Position numbers and translations under genes: made by a program
Notes under the pieces: model-generated
What the model was told of the DNA's origin: nothing
The model's database searches: none
What the model saw: the letters and a program-made list of their open reading frames with translations, nothing else
Source: Cinclus cinclus
Lineage: Eukaryota > Chordata > Aves > Passeriformes > Cinclidae
Length of the DNA: 64,000 nt
Reading direction: 5' to 3'
Assembly: GCF_963662255.1 (NCBI RefSeq)
Contig: NC_085051.1
Location: 58,088,654-58,152,653, forward strand
In this document: positions 10,001-23,389 of the stretch, in pieces
Position numbering within the stretch: position 1 is the stretch's first letter
How the letters are laid out: each line of letters begins with the position of its first letter

Positions 10001-11639
10001 ACCCCTACATCTCAACCCACACATTTGTCTTTCACTGTGCTGATCATCAAATTCAATTTAGATTGAATGAGGCCAATTAACACTTGATGCTTTTCCTAGG
10101 TTCATTTCTGACCTGTCACACTAAAATGAGTGTAGGGAATTGGAAAAACTGAGGAACATGACAATACCCTGTTGGTGAAATGAAAGTAAATGCTTTCCTT
10201 GCTCATTGAAACACAGCAGGGTGACACAAACACTTGGGGACTATGCCTAAGACCCACAGCTGTCTGATCCTTTATTTTAATCTATTCTAATGTTAATTGT
10301 CCAAGTATTTCTTAATTGCATTGGATAATATAATAGGGCATAAATCTTATCAGCAAATCAGCCTGGCATCAGCCTGTGTTATCGTATTACCATGGTTACA
10401 TTATTATTACAAGCGAACCTTGTGCTCATTACTAACCACAAACAATTCTAGCAAACAAGCTAAACTGCAGCAAAATATCATGGCAGTGTTTCCATTTTTT
10501 GTCAAACAAAACTAATTTCTCTGGGTGCTAGGTAACAGCAACATACCTATGATGAATTTCCAACCTTCTGCATTTATTTACTTGCATTTGTACAGCACTG
10601 AAATATTTCTCTGCTGTCAACAAGGTGCAGAGGCCAGATTCTTGGAAAGTGGAATGGAATATTTAACACAAACTCACAGTATTCGGATGACAAGCACTGC
10701 CCCAGCCTGTCAAAACACTGCCACGCTTGTACTGTTGTGACAAAAACTGCTGCATTGGGAACCCCTGGCAGCTTGATTAGGTCCCTCAAGGGCCCAGGTT
10801 CCCCTTGCTCTCATCTGCTGTGGTCTCCCATCAGAAGACACTTCCCATGGGGTCACTGTGAGGGTCCAACTCCCCTCACCTGATGTAGGAGAGGAGGATG
10901 TGATGGATCCAGCAAGGGCAGCGCTGCCCTTCCCTGATCCAGACTGTTAATTTGGGCATTTTCTACTGCTCCTCTGCTGCAGAGCATTGTTCCACCAGCT
11001 GTGCTGGGACCGTGGCTGGAAAACAGATCTCTATTCTGGTCTGAGTTTAAAAAAAGTAACAAAAAATAACAACTTCTTTCATTTTTTTGCTGATATTTCA
11101 GTGATCCACTTTTAAGGGAGAGCAGTCGTGCTGGCATGACTGCGAAAGCAGAGCTGAGAAGGAATGGGGAGACAAGAGCAGGAAACCCTCCAGCAAAAAC
11201 CTCCATCCAGACGGAATGTGGAAGGAAGGATGGACTGTTTTCAAAATAAGAAGTCACCCAGGAGGCCATGGAAGAGGATGCAGACGACAGCTGCTTGTGG
11301 GGAAGCAACATTAGAGCTTCTCCAGACATTCCTGTCAGACTACAAGCCATGCAATGACATCCATTTCCTTTTCACAGCAGCAGCCCATCTGTTGTGTCAG
11401 GAAAAGGGCTGGTTTTGGATCACCCACTGCTGCCTCCAGCACTGTGGTGATCCCTAAGGCCATGAAAGACCCAGTTCATGCAGAACCTGTGGAGGAGTGC
11501 TGAGCCCCGAGCCCAGCGAGGTGTCACTGCTGCTCAGCAATGCCCAGCGCCTGTCAGGTGTCACACTGGCAAAGGTGATGCAAAACTTGCTTCTAGTCGC
11601 TTGGTTAGGGAAGATCTGTGAGGAAATCTGATGGAAAGG
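7067..11639. other. Intergenic, DACT1 upstream flank, part 1
   Basis: No gene is supported. Open frames here are short, lack splice context and have no family resemblance. The sequence is unique with no recognisable transposon; 10020-10130 has regulatory-like features and is listed separately. Confidence 0.6.
10020..10130. promoter_or_regulatory. Candidate conserved noncoding element
   Basis: Repeat-free AT-rich sequence with a small palindrome, ATTCAAT-TTAG-ATTGAAT (10051-10068), followed closely by CCAATTAACACTTGATG. The cluster of homeodomain-like AATTAA and CAAT words suggests a regulatory element, but conservation cannot be tested here. Confidence 0.25.
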
Positions 11640-11997
11640 TGGAAAAGACTCGAGGGTGACCTTCTCACTCTCTACAACCACCTGAAAGGAGGCTGTAGCC
11701 AGGTGAGGGTTGGCCTCTTTTCCCAGGAAACAAGTGGCAGGACCATAGGAAATGGCCTCAGGTTGCACCAGGGTAGGTTTAGATTAGATATTGGGAAAGA
11801 TTTCTTCACTGACTGGGTGGTCAGGCATTGGAACAGGGTGCCCAGGGCAGTATGGAGTGCTGGAAGTGTTGCAAAGGCATTGTGGATGTGGCACTTGGGG
11901 ACATGGGTTAGTGGTGAGCACAGTGGTGCTGTGCATGTTGTTGGACTCGAAGATCTTACAGATCTTTTCCAGCCTTAACCATTCTGTGATTCTATGA
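11640..11997 (+). mobile_element. Older CR1 LINE fragment, sense orientation
   Basis: The plus strand shows CR1 words in order: CTCTCTACAACCACCTGAAA, GGTTGGCCTCTTTTCCCAGG, TTTAGATTAGATATTGGGAA, TGGAACAGGGTGCCCAGGG and the 3' end CCATTCTGTGATTCTATGAA. It belongs to a different lineage from the short young copies, because the internal text and spacing differ. It is about 360 bp long and retains the terminal octamer. Confidence 0.93.
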
Positions 11998-14540
11998 AAG
12001 CCTGGCAAGATGAGCCCTATTTTAACCTGTTTTCTAAGGATAAGAGAAGGTCTGATAAGGACAGCACGGGGAGGGAGGAAATGGAGTTTAACAAACCAGT
12101 GTCACTTATGATGTTCACGGCTGACAAGAACCAGAGCTTGAAGCTACTGCCCTTGTTGTTCACCATAAAGAAACTTCACCAGCATTTCAGCAAATCACCT
12201 AACTCATCATGTCCTGATGCTAACTGATGGGGCTGCATTCCCTCTTCAGGCTCGTGGACACCTCAAATAAGTCAGAGCTGGACTGTTCCAACTGACACTT
12301 CCTTTCTGACTTTATTTTTCCCCCTCATCACCAAGCAGACAATGTCAGTAGAGTTCTGCTCCAGTTACTTTCAATTCATCCTTACAATATCATGTCTGAT
12401 GTTCTTGTATTTTGACTCCTTTTCTTGTCCTGGATTGGGTTTCATATGTATGTTTCAAAATGCTTAAATTTGGAGACATGAACTTCTACTTAGTTGAATG
12501 CCTTCTTACACCCATGCTGCCAGTGTTCACTGAGCACATTGGGCTGGGACAGCCCTCAGCAGCATGGACTTTGTGGAAGAATACCTATTAAACTGGGAAC
12601 AGTCAGGCACTGGGACTTAAATTACAACTTGAGACTTAGACAGCCTGGGAGAAATTCCCAACAGAAGGAACTTTTCCAGGGAAAGGAGGATGTAGCCTGC
12701 AGTACAATTTGCATTCAAACTGCCCGTGACGAAGGCAGAGGTGGCTGCAGTTGTGTTCTTTGGATGGCCTTGGGACCCCTCAGCTGAAGCTGGCACATGA
12801 TGGGAGCCTGGAGCCGGGCAAAATACTCAGAGGAAATAACGAGAGTAAGTCTCCTTAGTGTATAACAACAGCATGTCAAGGAACCACTAAAAAAACCCAA
12901 ACCCATAAATCATTTTGCCTGAAAAAGTTCCTTTTCCACTGCTCTCAGGAGAACAAACACAGACCTCTTGCTGTCCTTAAGGCACATGCCTGGGGAAAGG
13001 AGGGTGTCACTGGCCCCAGGCTTTGCATCAGTGAGTCCCATAAAGCTGGGAAGGTCAGGTGTGCAGTCACAGAGCCCGGGGCACATGAACAGCAGGCTCT
13101 GGAGGTTCTTGTTCTCAGTCTCTGAGCCTTAACTGGGTGAGCTGAAGACCTGCAGGTTTTAACAGGATGACCCACAAGTCAGCTCCTTTCTCCTTTGAGA
13201 AACCTGTGCAGCTCTTTTTCCCCCCTCACAGGGTGGGAGCAGCTCTGGTCCCTGCCATGGGAACATTTATTCCTGCAGCTCCTTCCTGGTATGTTGGGTC
13301 ACTCCATTGTCATGTTTGCCTGACTCCTTGAAAGTCTTTTCCAACCTAAACAATTCTATGGTTCTGTTTGAAGTCAGGTGCAAACTGACACACAGAGGTA
13401 CCTGAATCTCTGCTGATTTTTTGTGGTTTTTTTTTTGTTTGTTTGTTTTTTTTTAGTGTTGACCCTTTTATCAATCTTGATATAAGAAGGAATAACACTT
13501 TTTAATCTTCTCTAATGAAAGCTTTTGTCCTGGAAGAACGCATTTTCAATCACCCCAGGCATCTGCAAACCTGCAAGAGGAAAGAATGGCATTTCAATTT
13601 CCAGAAATCCTTGGCCCAAAAACTTTGATCTGATTCTCACAGTTGAACTGTTCATTCAGGGCACGCTGCATCTTTACATTACTGTTTCCTGCATTGCCAT
13701 AAGATGTGCAGACAGGACCATTTCTTTGTAGAAAAAAAATAGCCTGAAACAGTAAGGCAGCACTGGGGATGTTATTCCATTTCTAAATTACCAATCACAG
13801 CCTCTCTCATATGGCACTGTTTGTCCAGTCCTGGACAGAGCCAGGAGTCCTCCAGACCTGGGACAGGACATGGGGATGGAGGGGCTGGTTTGTCCAGAGA
13901 AGACCACGCCACCCCTGCAATTTCAGCTCCTTCCAAAGGCAGCTGCTGGAAACCTTTTGGGTGCCCCTGCAATAGGCTGGTATTGTTGCCCAGAACTGTT
14001 CCCACTTTTCAGATGATTACCTCCCAGTGCTTCTCAGATTCCAACTGTTAGTCTCATGCATAATGTATTTCATTTCAAGCCTTTCATCTGTGCATAAGTT
14101 TTCCATCTATTTCCATCCTGGTCTCACATATTCTTTTACCTGTAAAGCAGGAAAAGTTCTATTTTTTTCCACTTATTTTCTGGAGTCTCATTCCTCTCAA
14201 ACACATCTCCAACTTTTTTGCCATCAAAAGGCTGTCTCAGGGGATGAGGTTCACATCCTCTTGCTGCAGATTTTTGGGGACACTTTTTTCCAGCAGCATC
14301 TTTGCTGGCTGCAAAGCCCACTGCCTGCAGCTACTCTCAGTTCCCTGCTGTCGGTGAGGGATCAGTTGCATTCCTGGGATCACTCTCTCAGCCACAGGGA
14401 GCCAGCTTAGCTCAGGCTCACCCACTCCTTGTAGCCACCCTGACTTCAGGAGCTCTCACAGCAAGGTTACAAGCTGGTTACAGGCACCAAAAGTGGCCAT
14501 CAGAAGGTCTGCAGTGTCAGCAGCACAACAGCATCACATC
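11998..14540. other. Intergenic, part 2
   Basis: Unique sequence except for a short CR1 tail (13318-13366) and a T/G-rich run near 13427-13455. No gene, RNA gene or other element is supported. Confidence 0.6.
13318..13366 (+). mobile_element. CR1 3' tail remnant
   Basis: AAAGTCTTTTCCAACCTAAA followed by CAATTCTATGGTTCTG matches the end of a sense CR1 copy. The upstream part is too diverged to place a 5' limit. Confidence 0.7.
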
Positions 14541-14640
14541 TCAGAGAATCACAGAATGGTTTGGGTTGGAAGAGACCTTAAAAAATCATCTTGTTCCAAA
14601 CCCTCGGCTGTGGGCAGGGACACCTTCCACTAGACCAGGT
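14541..14640 (-). mobile_element. Very short CR1 LINE fragment
   Basis: AGAGAATCACAGAATGGTTT and GGGTTGGAAGAGACCTTAAA mark a reverse-oriented CR1 3' end, cut off after CACTAGACCAGGTGACACTA. Only about 100 bp remain. Confidence 0.92.
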
Positions 14641-17600
14641 GACACTAGAGTTGTTTTGGTTTTAGTTATGGGGTTTTATTTAAATGTCAACATTTTGGTT
14701 TATAAATTTAAGCCTTTATCTTCAGGCAGATGCCTTAAAAACAGACACAGCTCACACAGCAAGTAGATGTTTGAAGGAATTCTGTGTGAGTTTCTTGGTC
14801 TGAGCAACAGAGAAAATTAAACTGAATCCTAAACAACCTTAACATCCTAATCCTGCTGGGATTGAAGAGGCTCCTGGAGACAAGCAAGCCCCTCAGGCAG
14901 CAATCCTGGTGTTACCACTCTGCCTTGGGACTGCTGATGGAAACTCCAGGACATCCAAACTTCTCCAGGAGTTATGCCAGGGCCTGTGTTAAATGTCCAT
15001 AACCCTCTGTGCTCTCTTCTCAGTCATCTGATGAGCAGGGACAGGCCCTGGAGATGGTTTGGAACAGCAACGAGAGCAGATTCAGAGGAACCAGCCTTCA
15101 AAGCAGGAATGCAGAGCTCAGCAGTCAAACATCCAGCAGTACCCGGAGGAGCCACTTCTTTTCCAAATCCTTTCAGATGCAACCTAAGGGTTTAGAGTTG
15201 ACTTTAAAAGCCGGGGGGGATGGGTCCTGATTCAACAAAAACAGTTAAGCTCTTAATAATATTAAGCACGTGTTCCAGTCACTTCCTATTCAACAAAGCA
15301 CTTAAGCACACACTTCACCCCTCTTAGATGGCCCAGAACCAAAACACTGAGCTCTCAGGATTTCTTCAATCTTTAATTTTGGAGGAGAGATGGGAATTCA
15401 AACCTTGATCCATGCTTTGCAAAGGGTCCCTATTTGCAAGTGAGTCAGACTCCAGCTCCGGAACTACACACCCAAGAGCTGGCACATTCTTATTTTGGAC
15501 TGGGATCTGGATTTTTCAGCTTGTGCCTCACTCTGATCTATTCTTGTGTTCATTAGGAGGTTGGAGTGCAGGCAGGGAGCTGTTAAACCCTGTTTCTATG
15601 CAAGGTTGGAGTTGATGATTCTTTCCCCAGCTCCACCTCACTGCAGTGCAAAGCTGAGGCACCACCTCAGTGGTCAGCAGCGTGCAGGATTTGCAAAGTT
15701 CCTCCAGTTTGGCTTCTCCCCCCAAAATTTAAAGTCTCTGCAGCAGAGCTCCCAGAACTGAGTGAAATCCTCAGGTTTGGTGGTTATCCAAATGCCATCC
15801 AGCATCCACTTAGTGGCTGCAGGGGGAAAGAGCAAAGGCAGTGAGCCCAGCCCAGCAGGGGATGCAGCAGAGGAAAGGGATGACAGCCAAGAGGGAGATC
15901 CTCCACCTTCCTCCAAGCTGTTATCTCAAGCTTTCAGCAGACTGAAGCAAACATCACCACGTTGCCTCGTGTACATTTCCAAATGTCACTGCTTCCTCCA
16001 ACGCTTTCTGTTCTTCTTTTTTCCCCCGTTGTTTATTTTTTTTTCTTTTATATTAATTTTAATTTGCTCCTAACAAAAGCTGAGATCCTCCAGAGCAGAG
16101 CAGCAGGCATCAGGAAAAGCAGCAAACAAATAAATCAAACCCAAAACATCTGGGCTACATGGCCAAATCCAGGCCTGCTTCCCATCTCGCATCAGTGCCA
16201 GCCACATCTCAGTGTGTGGACCATAACTCTTCTCCTCTCTTGCTTTGACAAAGGAGCTTCAGGGCTGCTGGCAGGGCAGAATAGAGCCATGAAATAAAAG
16301 GCCAGGCTTGTTCCAGGGAGGCTGAAAACAAATGGACTGCCAGTTGTCTGGGTGAGCAGGGGAAGTGGCAGTCAGATGTCTGAGGCAGCAGCAGGAGTCA
16401 GGAGCCCCTCCATGGGCGTTACCAATGAAAGAGAAGAAATAAAGAAAATGAACTAGGTTAAAAAAAAAAAAAGATAAAAAAAGCAGAATTCAAATAGCTG
16501 CATCTTGGGCCTGCCAATAAGAGCATCACTGAAGGATTTGCTTATGAAGTGGTTGTCAGAAGACAAGAGGAGAAAGGAGCATCCAAGGGCTATAGGTCCC
16601 ATGAGGAGCTGTCACTTGGAGCAAAAAGAGGCCCAGGGAACCAAGGCCTTTCCTTGCTGGTCACAATAATGCAATTGGCTAGAAACCAAATTTCTAATAC
16701 AATTTAAAGTATTAGAAAGCAGACTTTCGTTATTCTCTGCAGGCTGGACATCCAGGGATATTTCCTCTAATCAGGTGTGTTGTGATATTTACAACAGGGT
16801 ATTTATTCCACCATGATCCCACATACTCATTACAGCACACTTCCTAGGTAATCCATAAAAAGCATTTTCCTAGAACTCATTTGCATGCATCTGTCCCTGA
16901 CTGGAAGGTCTTGGAGGGTCATCTAAAGGGGTCTCTGCTGGTGGTACTCACTGAGTGTCCCCGATGTGACAGATGACTCTGCCCTGAGCATCTTGTTCAT
17001 GCGCTGTTGCTTTCTGTTACACGGCTTTGCCACAACAGCCGCGCTATTCCTCATGTATCCGGGCTCTGGTCCTTCCCAGGCAGCCAGAGCCAAAGGGAGC
17101 CTGGCAGAGGGACTGACAAGGAGACCAGATATGAGGAGAGGCAGGAATGACCACTGCCCTGTGAATGTGCTTTCTACTGTATCTGCTCTGAGCCAAAGGA
17201 TGTGGGCTGGAGAGGCCAAGAATCCTCCATTCCAGAGGCAGATGAAGAGTGAATGCCCCGTCTGAAAGTGGGAAACAGGGATGGGGAAACCTGCCTGAGC
17301 TAAGGCACAGAGGAGAGCAGAGCTGGCATCTGCACACAAACCTGATCAGTCACCATCTGGCACTACTGACACAAAATCAGGCTCCTTCACACCCCTGGAT
17401 GACACAGCGGAACAAGGATTACTCCTGGGAAGGAGCAGACTTGGAAAACAATAATAAACCACTCAAATCAGTCAAGCAGCAGCTCCTGGCAGCCCAGCAG
17501 TGCTGTGAGAGCTGCAGGCTGGGCTGGGCACTGTGGGGCTGTCAGGCTCTGCCTTTGAGGTGGTGATGCTCAGGAATGCTGGTGCCACAGATGTTTTCCC

Positions 17601-17874
17601 AGCTTTGCAAATGGGAGACATCCTGGAGCAAGAAGCTCTCAAAATAACCTCACTGCACTGCAAGAGACACCAGGCACTGCTGTGATGAGGCAAGAGCTTC
17701 GCCTTGCAAGGACAGGCCCATGAAGGCACCAACCACAGAGGGCTGCAGTGCTGGGAAGGACTGGGTGGCAAGTGTTGGTACCATAACAAGGGTTTGGCTC
17801 CTGGGTGTCACTCAGTGCCCTACAGGCCATTCCCTGTCCTCTCTCAGCCTCCCTGGAGCTGGAGCAAGATAAAA
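14641..17874. other. Intergenic, part 3
   Basis: No gene or transposon recognised. It holds T-rich tracts (around 16015-16050) and an A-rich tract near 16460. All open frames are short and unsupported. Confidence 0.6.
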
Positions 17875-18034
17875 GGAACAGGCTCCCCAGGAAAGTGGTC
17901 ACAGCAGCAAGCCTGCCAGAGTTCAAGAAGTGTTTGGACAACACTCTCAGGCACAGGGTGGGATTCTTGGGGTTGTCCTGTGCAAGGCCAGGACTCGATG
18001 GTCCTTGTGGGTCCCTTTCAAAGTCAGATATTCT
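17875..18034 (+). mobile_element. CR1 LINE fragment, second subfamily
   Basis: The sense strand reads CTCCCCAGGAAAGTGGTCAC, AGTTCAAGAAGTGTTTGGAC, GGGTTGTCCTGTGCAAGGCC and ends in a diverged ATATTCTA. The GGTTGTCCTGTGCAAGG motif distinguishes this subfamily from the GGAAGGGACC one. A reverse copy of the same subfamily is at 34941-35170. Confidence 0.9.
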
Positions 18035-19448
18035 ACGGAAAGGTGAGGAGAGGCTGGACCCAGCCCAAGAGCAACATCCAGACTGCAGGGTGCTGGCTGG
18101 ACTGCGCTGATCTCTCAGACCCTCCCCAGATGTCCCCAGAGCCCAGGTCATGTCCAAGGGAGTGCACCAAGCCCCAGTGTGGGTGTAACCCTGGGTTTAC
18201 CACAGCAGGGGTTTTGCCAGCACTTCCAGCTTAATGCACAAAGCCCTGGTGACCCACACTGGATTAACCAAGAAGCAGGGGAAAGCTCCAAAGGCTCTTG
18301 TTACCCTCTCTTGCCTTTCCTAGCAGCTTATCCAGGCAACCTTTTAACTAAAGTGACCGAAACCATTTTTCCTTCTTTTCCTTAATGCATGCACTGCCTT
18401 ATTTTCTATCCCACAGCTGCACTGGGAACCTGCAGCTCTCAGAGAGCACTGCAGCAGCCACCCTGGGAGATTTACTGGGGCCACCAGCTCTTGGTTTCCC
18501 TGGTCACCCTGGGAGGATTTACAGCCCCTGTGCACTGAGAATGAACAAAGACCTGCTGTTCCTCATCACAGACCTTGTGATGGTGTCCGTGGGGAGGAGG
18601 CTCCAAACCTAGATAACCTCTGGGAGGAGAAATAGCCTGGATGTAACAGGAGAGACAGGCAGGAAGAAAAGAATCCGCAATGCTCTGGGAAATCTCAGAA
18701 AATGAAGCTGGGAGTTTGCAATGTTTGTAAGGGTGGAGAGGAAAGGTTAGTCATGGGGCAGCAGGAGCAGGTTGGTGGCAGAGTTTGTTGTTGTAAATTT
18801 GGCTTCTGGACCGATTTTCTCTTGGTTGTGACACAATTAAAAGTGGCTTCTGCACAGGATCCAAGTTCCAGCTCCTTCTTCTCTCTTCAGAGCCCGGGGT
18901 TCCTTGAGACCTGCACCAGCAGCTCCTGTTTTGGGTGGGCTGCACCCTGTGACACACAGCTAGGAGGCACCTACAGGCATCTTTCAGAGTAGAAGGGCTG
19001 ATAAACTTTCAAAGGATTCTCCAGAGCCCTTTGCCCTTCCATCTGTGCCGGGGCTCTGATCTCCCAGTAACCAAGAGCACTACCAGCAGCACTTCTAACA
19101 GCCTTGGCTCCGAGCTGTGATCTCTGTGGTTTTCCTCCCAGCTTTTCTGAACGACTGGCATGAGACTTGCACTCAGCTCCATCCTGCTAATGGATCTGAC
19201 CGTGAATCCCACACAGCTGTTTACTGTATCTTTTGTGCTGGAGTCACCAGCAATGGGGAAAGGAGGGTAAACAGTCATTACTATGCAGATTTCAAAGAGA
19301 GCTGCATCTGTGCCTGGCTTTCTGCTTTGTTTGGTGACATCTTCACCGAACAAACTGGAGTTTTGTTTTTTTTTCTTTTTTTTTTTCCTTGACTCTTGCA
19401 TTAACAGGGGAAGTATGAATTTGTTGTGATAGTAGTTGTCATATGCAC

Positions 19449-19486
19449 AAAAAAAAAAAACAAAAAAAAAAAAAACAAAAAAAAAA
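19449..19486. repeat. A-rich simple repeat
   Basis: Runs of 12, 14 and 10 A separated by single C. Not part of an identifiable retrotransposon. Confidence 0.95.
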
Positions 19487-19559
19487 CCACCCTGAAAGCT
19501 CTCAAACAAACAGCAACACAATTCCCTGGGACTGCTGAAGATTCTGCATCTCAGCAAGT

Positions 19560-19800
19560 GGCTTCCTGGAGGAATATATCCACAAAGGATTAAACTCCCA
19601 TCCTAATTAGAAGGGAATCTCTGAGACAAGCTTTTCCATAAAGGAAACAAAAAGGCAGCGCTGACATGTCTAATGCATATATTAACACTAAAGACATGGA
19701 AATTAATTGGATTTATTACTCTCACAGCTGCAAAGATGGCTCATTTCTAAGTTTATTTTACAGAAAGTGGCAGGAGGAGTGGGATTTAATAGTCAGCTCA
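19560..19800. promoter_or_regulatory. Candidate conserved noncoding element
   Basis: Repeat-free AT-rich segment containing the palindrome CTAATTAG (19603-19610), GTCTAATGCATATATTAA and GAAATTAATTGG, all homeodomain or POU-like words, within a window that is otherwise more GC-balanced. The regulatory role is inference only. Confidence 0.3.
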
Positions 19801-22800
19801 GTTGAGCTAATGAGCCAAAACTAATGGTCTCTTCTTGTTTAGAGAGGCCCCAGCTCAGTGGAGCACCTGAGCATGTGTGTGGCTCTCAGCATGGTGAGAG
19901 TCCAAGGGATGCTTGGCATCTCCTGGAATGTTTGCTGATTAGTAGGACATGCACAGATGCTTAAGGTCAGGGAGGGAGAGGAAGCATCTTTCCCAATGGC
20001 AGCCAAAATCAGTGGGATGATCTGTGGGGATCAATCGATGATATAATTTCTGTCCAGAAGAAATGCTCCAGACAGAAAAAGACAGTGAGAAACTGTCAAC
20101 TTCCAACCAGGTCGGTTTTCTGCTAATTTACCAAGCCCAACCATCTTCCCAAAGAGGTTGGATCCATTTCAAAAGAAAGCCACAGCTACCTGGTGATGGC
20201 TCCAGCAGGTAGGGCACTGAGACAGGAGGGCAGGAGCTCAGCTGCAGCTCAATAGTGGCACCAGTGTCCCTGAATCTCAGCCTCTCTCATGTTTTCTAGG
20301 CTGCATTACTTGAAAGGATGTTAAAAAGGTTTCTAAAGGAGCTCTCAGAGATCTCTCCTCTCCTGTAGATGAAGAAAAACAGAAGGTTTTTGATGGGAAA
20401 ACTGAGCATGGAAATGGCAAGTTGAGTGTTGTTTACAGAGCACTTACTTCAACCCTCCATGAGAGGATTTGGAGGATTTTGGTAGCTTCCTTCCCAAATT
20501 AGAAACCAATTTTCTGAGGCAAAGGCAGGCTGCCTTGAGCAGGGAGGTGTTAAACTAACAACAAAAGGGAAAGGTGCAAAGAGGGAACAAATGGAAACTC
20601 ATTTAGCACGTAATGAAGGTGCTGAGAACAAAATTAATCAAAGCAAAGAAGGAAGTGGAGAAAAACGCTTTCATCACCTATTCAGCAAAGGTAGGTCCTG
20701 GCTAATAAACAGGAATCTCTGTTGTACAGCAAAAATTTGGCCTAGCTGGAAAGGTGGAAACCTGGTGGGAAGCTCATTGGAGTGTTAAAACCATGGCTTT
20801 TAGGGAGGCTGAAGTGGGGGTAAGATAGGGACCTGTTAGAAATGGGATCATGAGCATCCAGGTCATTGGACTCAGTAGTAAATGAATCTGAAAATTGATG
20901 GCTCAATCATCTAAAATAGAAAGTACAAAATAGGCCGGCCAGTGTCTGCAGTGGAGCACAAAATCAAACCTGTGAACCATCTGAACATCCCCCCCGAGCA
21001 GCTGCCAAAGGCAAGGAGGGGAAAAGGGCCAGATTGTCACAGGAAACTTCAAATGGAGCAAATCTGCAGGAGAGCTGCCTCCAGCATGGAGACAGGCGCC
21101 GTGTTTGTGAGGGATGATGGTGATTATTTGCTATCTCAAAAGAACTCACACATCCAACAGGGGATAACTGTGGATCAGACCTTTTTTTCTTGGCAGATAC
21201 AGAGAGTTTGATCACAGCACTGAAAACACACAGTAGCTTAGGTGGGAAGTGATTGCCACTCAAAAACATTTGTTATGTGCAGATGGAATAAAATCAAACC
21301 CAGTCAGACATTGCCTTGCTGCTCTCTTAGGCTGCTGTTACCAATCTGAAAACAATCATGAGATAACTGAGTTCAGAGAAAGAATCTTAACCAAAAAAAA
21401 AAAAATAAATCCCAAGAATTCTAATAGGGAATATTGAAGAACATTTCTCTGTACTGATCAAAAGTCACAATCTGACAAGAGAGGGCCTGTTCTAGTGGTT
21501 AAAACAATACCTCTTCATCAAGGGGAGAACAGAGATATCCTTTATAAACAAATGGGGAACAGAGGTGCTGAAGGCAGTGAGCACAAATCCAAAGGTAGCA
21601 TCTATAGATCATCCATATGGGAAACAAAAGGGTAGGAAACAGCCGAGAGAATTTGGGCAATTGCAGCAATTTTTTTTTTAAAGTACAGGAAAACTTCTTG
21701 TTTTCCATGTGGGGGGCAATAGCCCTGCAAAAAAGGCAGCAGCAGAAAAGCACTAATTTTTGTGTGTGTCTTTTGAAAAGAGCCAGAGGGTAAAGTGACA
21801 TCACCTGGGGCTGATGACAGAGCTTTCTCCCCAGCGGGAAGTAGGGTGATCATTAGGCAGAGATTAGATATTTTTAAATAAAGGGGTTTGTCCAACCTGC
21901 AGCAAGGCAGAACTGTCCACGCTGGGCTTTTGCCTTCCAATTTCCAGTTGATGCTTTGCTAAGAGAAGCAACTCTGGGAATTCCCATGCAGAGGAGAGGG
22001 CAGAAAGTGTGTGAGGTAACACTGGGTAGCAACAACAGGGGTGCAACACCTAAAACACTGGGAGTAGCCTTCCAGTAAATCTCTCCCCCATCTCCACTGG
22101 TAGTTATGAGCCAGTTGTGCCAACTGCAAACAGATCTTTCCTGTCCTCCCGAAGAGCAGCAGGATTGGCCTCCTGGATCCCGGAGATTAAATCTCAGGAG
22201 GAGCCTGTGCTGGTGTTGCTGGATACTGCCCTTGGAGCAGCAAGAAGGACCAGGGCATTGGGTGGGACAGGATCTTGCAGACACTCCCCTACAGCTCCTG
22301 GGCTTGAGACTCACTGTGGGATCAAGAGTTTGCCTTTCCAGGCAGACACTCCCAAACCCACCTCATCGGGGTTTGTTAACAGATGGTTTATTGCCAGTCT
22401 GGTTTAGAAACTCCATACAAATAATGCTCAGCCTCTTCCCTGCTCCTTAGCAGAGCTGCAGCCCTTTGGGGAGCTCCCAAAACACCCTCAGAGTTACCAG
22501 AAAGGCAGAGTTAGTCATGAAACCTTTTACTGCTGGAGTCAGATCCAGAGCACGGGTGAGCCCAGGGCAGCTCAGTGAGCACATGGCCAGGCTCACTTCC
22601 AGGACAAGGCACCACTCTGCTCCTTATCTCCCTGACTGGAGCCACCTTCCCAAGAGGGAATAGCAGATCCTCCTTTCAAAATGGGGGACTGATGTGGAGG
22701 ACAGTGGCCATCCTGCTATTGCCCCACAAAGCTGTTCCCATTTCCACTGCAGCTGCATGGAAATGAGCTCATCTAAACACATCCCACGGGCCACTGTTGG

Positions 22801-23389
22801 CTCAGCTGTCAGCAGCTGAGCTGCCCCACTCGTGGCACATGTGGAGAGGCATCACCAGTTGGTATTTTCACCTTCCAGTGCCTTAAAAAAAATAAGAAAA
22901 TCTACAGAGAGAGGCACAGATCTGCTGTATTTGTGGTGAGACAAGGCTCTAAGCAATGTCCACACACACCCACCTCCACTTTCCCAGAAAATGCCTGTTA
23001 CACCACTACAAAAAACCCTCATTTATTGACTATTAATGAAAGCATTCTTCCAAGAGGTGGGAAGGAGCAGGAAGCAGGAGGAACCCAGCCCAGCTCACCA
23101 GAGCCAGAGACGTGCAGTGCCAAGCAGCGATTGATGCCCTGAGCCAGCAAACAGAAGAGACCTGGGATGGGGAAAGAGGAGTGTAAGTCCCTACAGTGCA
23201 CAGCCAGGGCCTGGGGAAAAAAAAAAAAAATTAGGACAAAAAGTGAAGGGGCAAAGCTTGAGTCCACCATAAAGAGTCCACCATGAACCCACCACACTCC
23301 TAATGCTGCTGGCCCTGGTGCATCAGCCCTTTTTACCCCAAACTGTTGTCTAGCAAGGGAGCAAGTCAATGGAATAACCTACTCCAGAT

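Noticed and set aside
10853..11350. Minus-strand 165-codon open frame
   Set aside because: No family resemblance, no splice or promoter support, intergenic position.
19009..19557. Minus-strand 182-codon open frame
   Set aside because: Its middle is translated from an A/T simple repeat (Phe and Lys runs), so it is not a gene.
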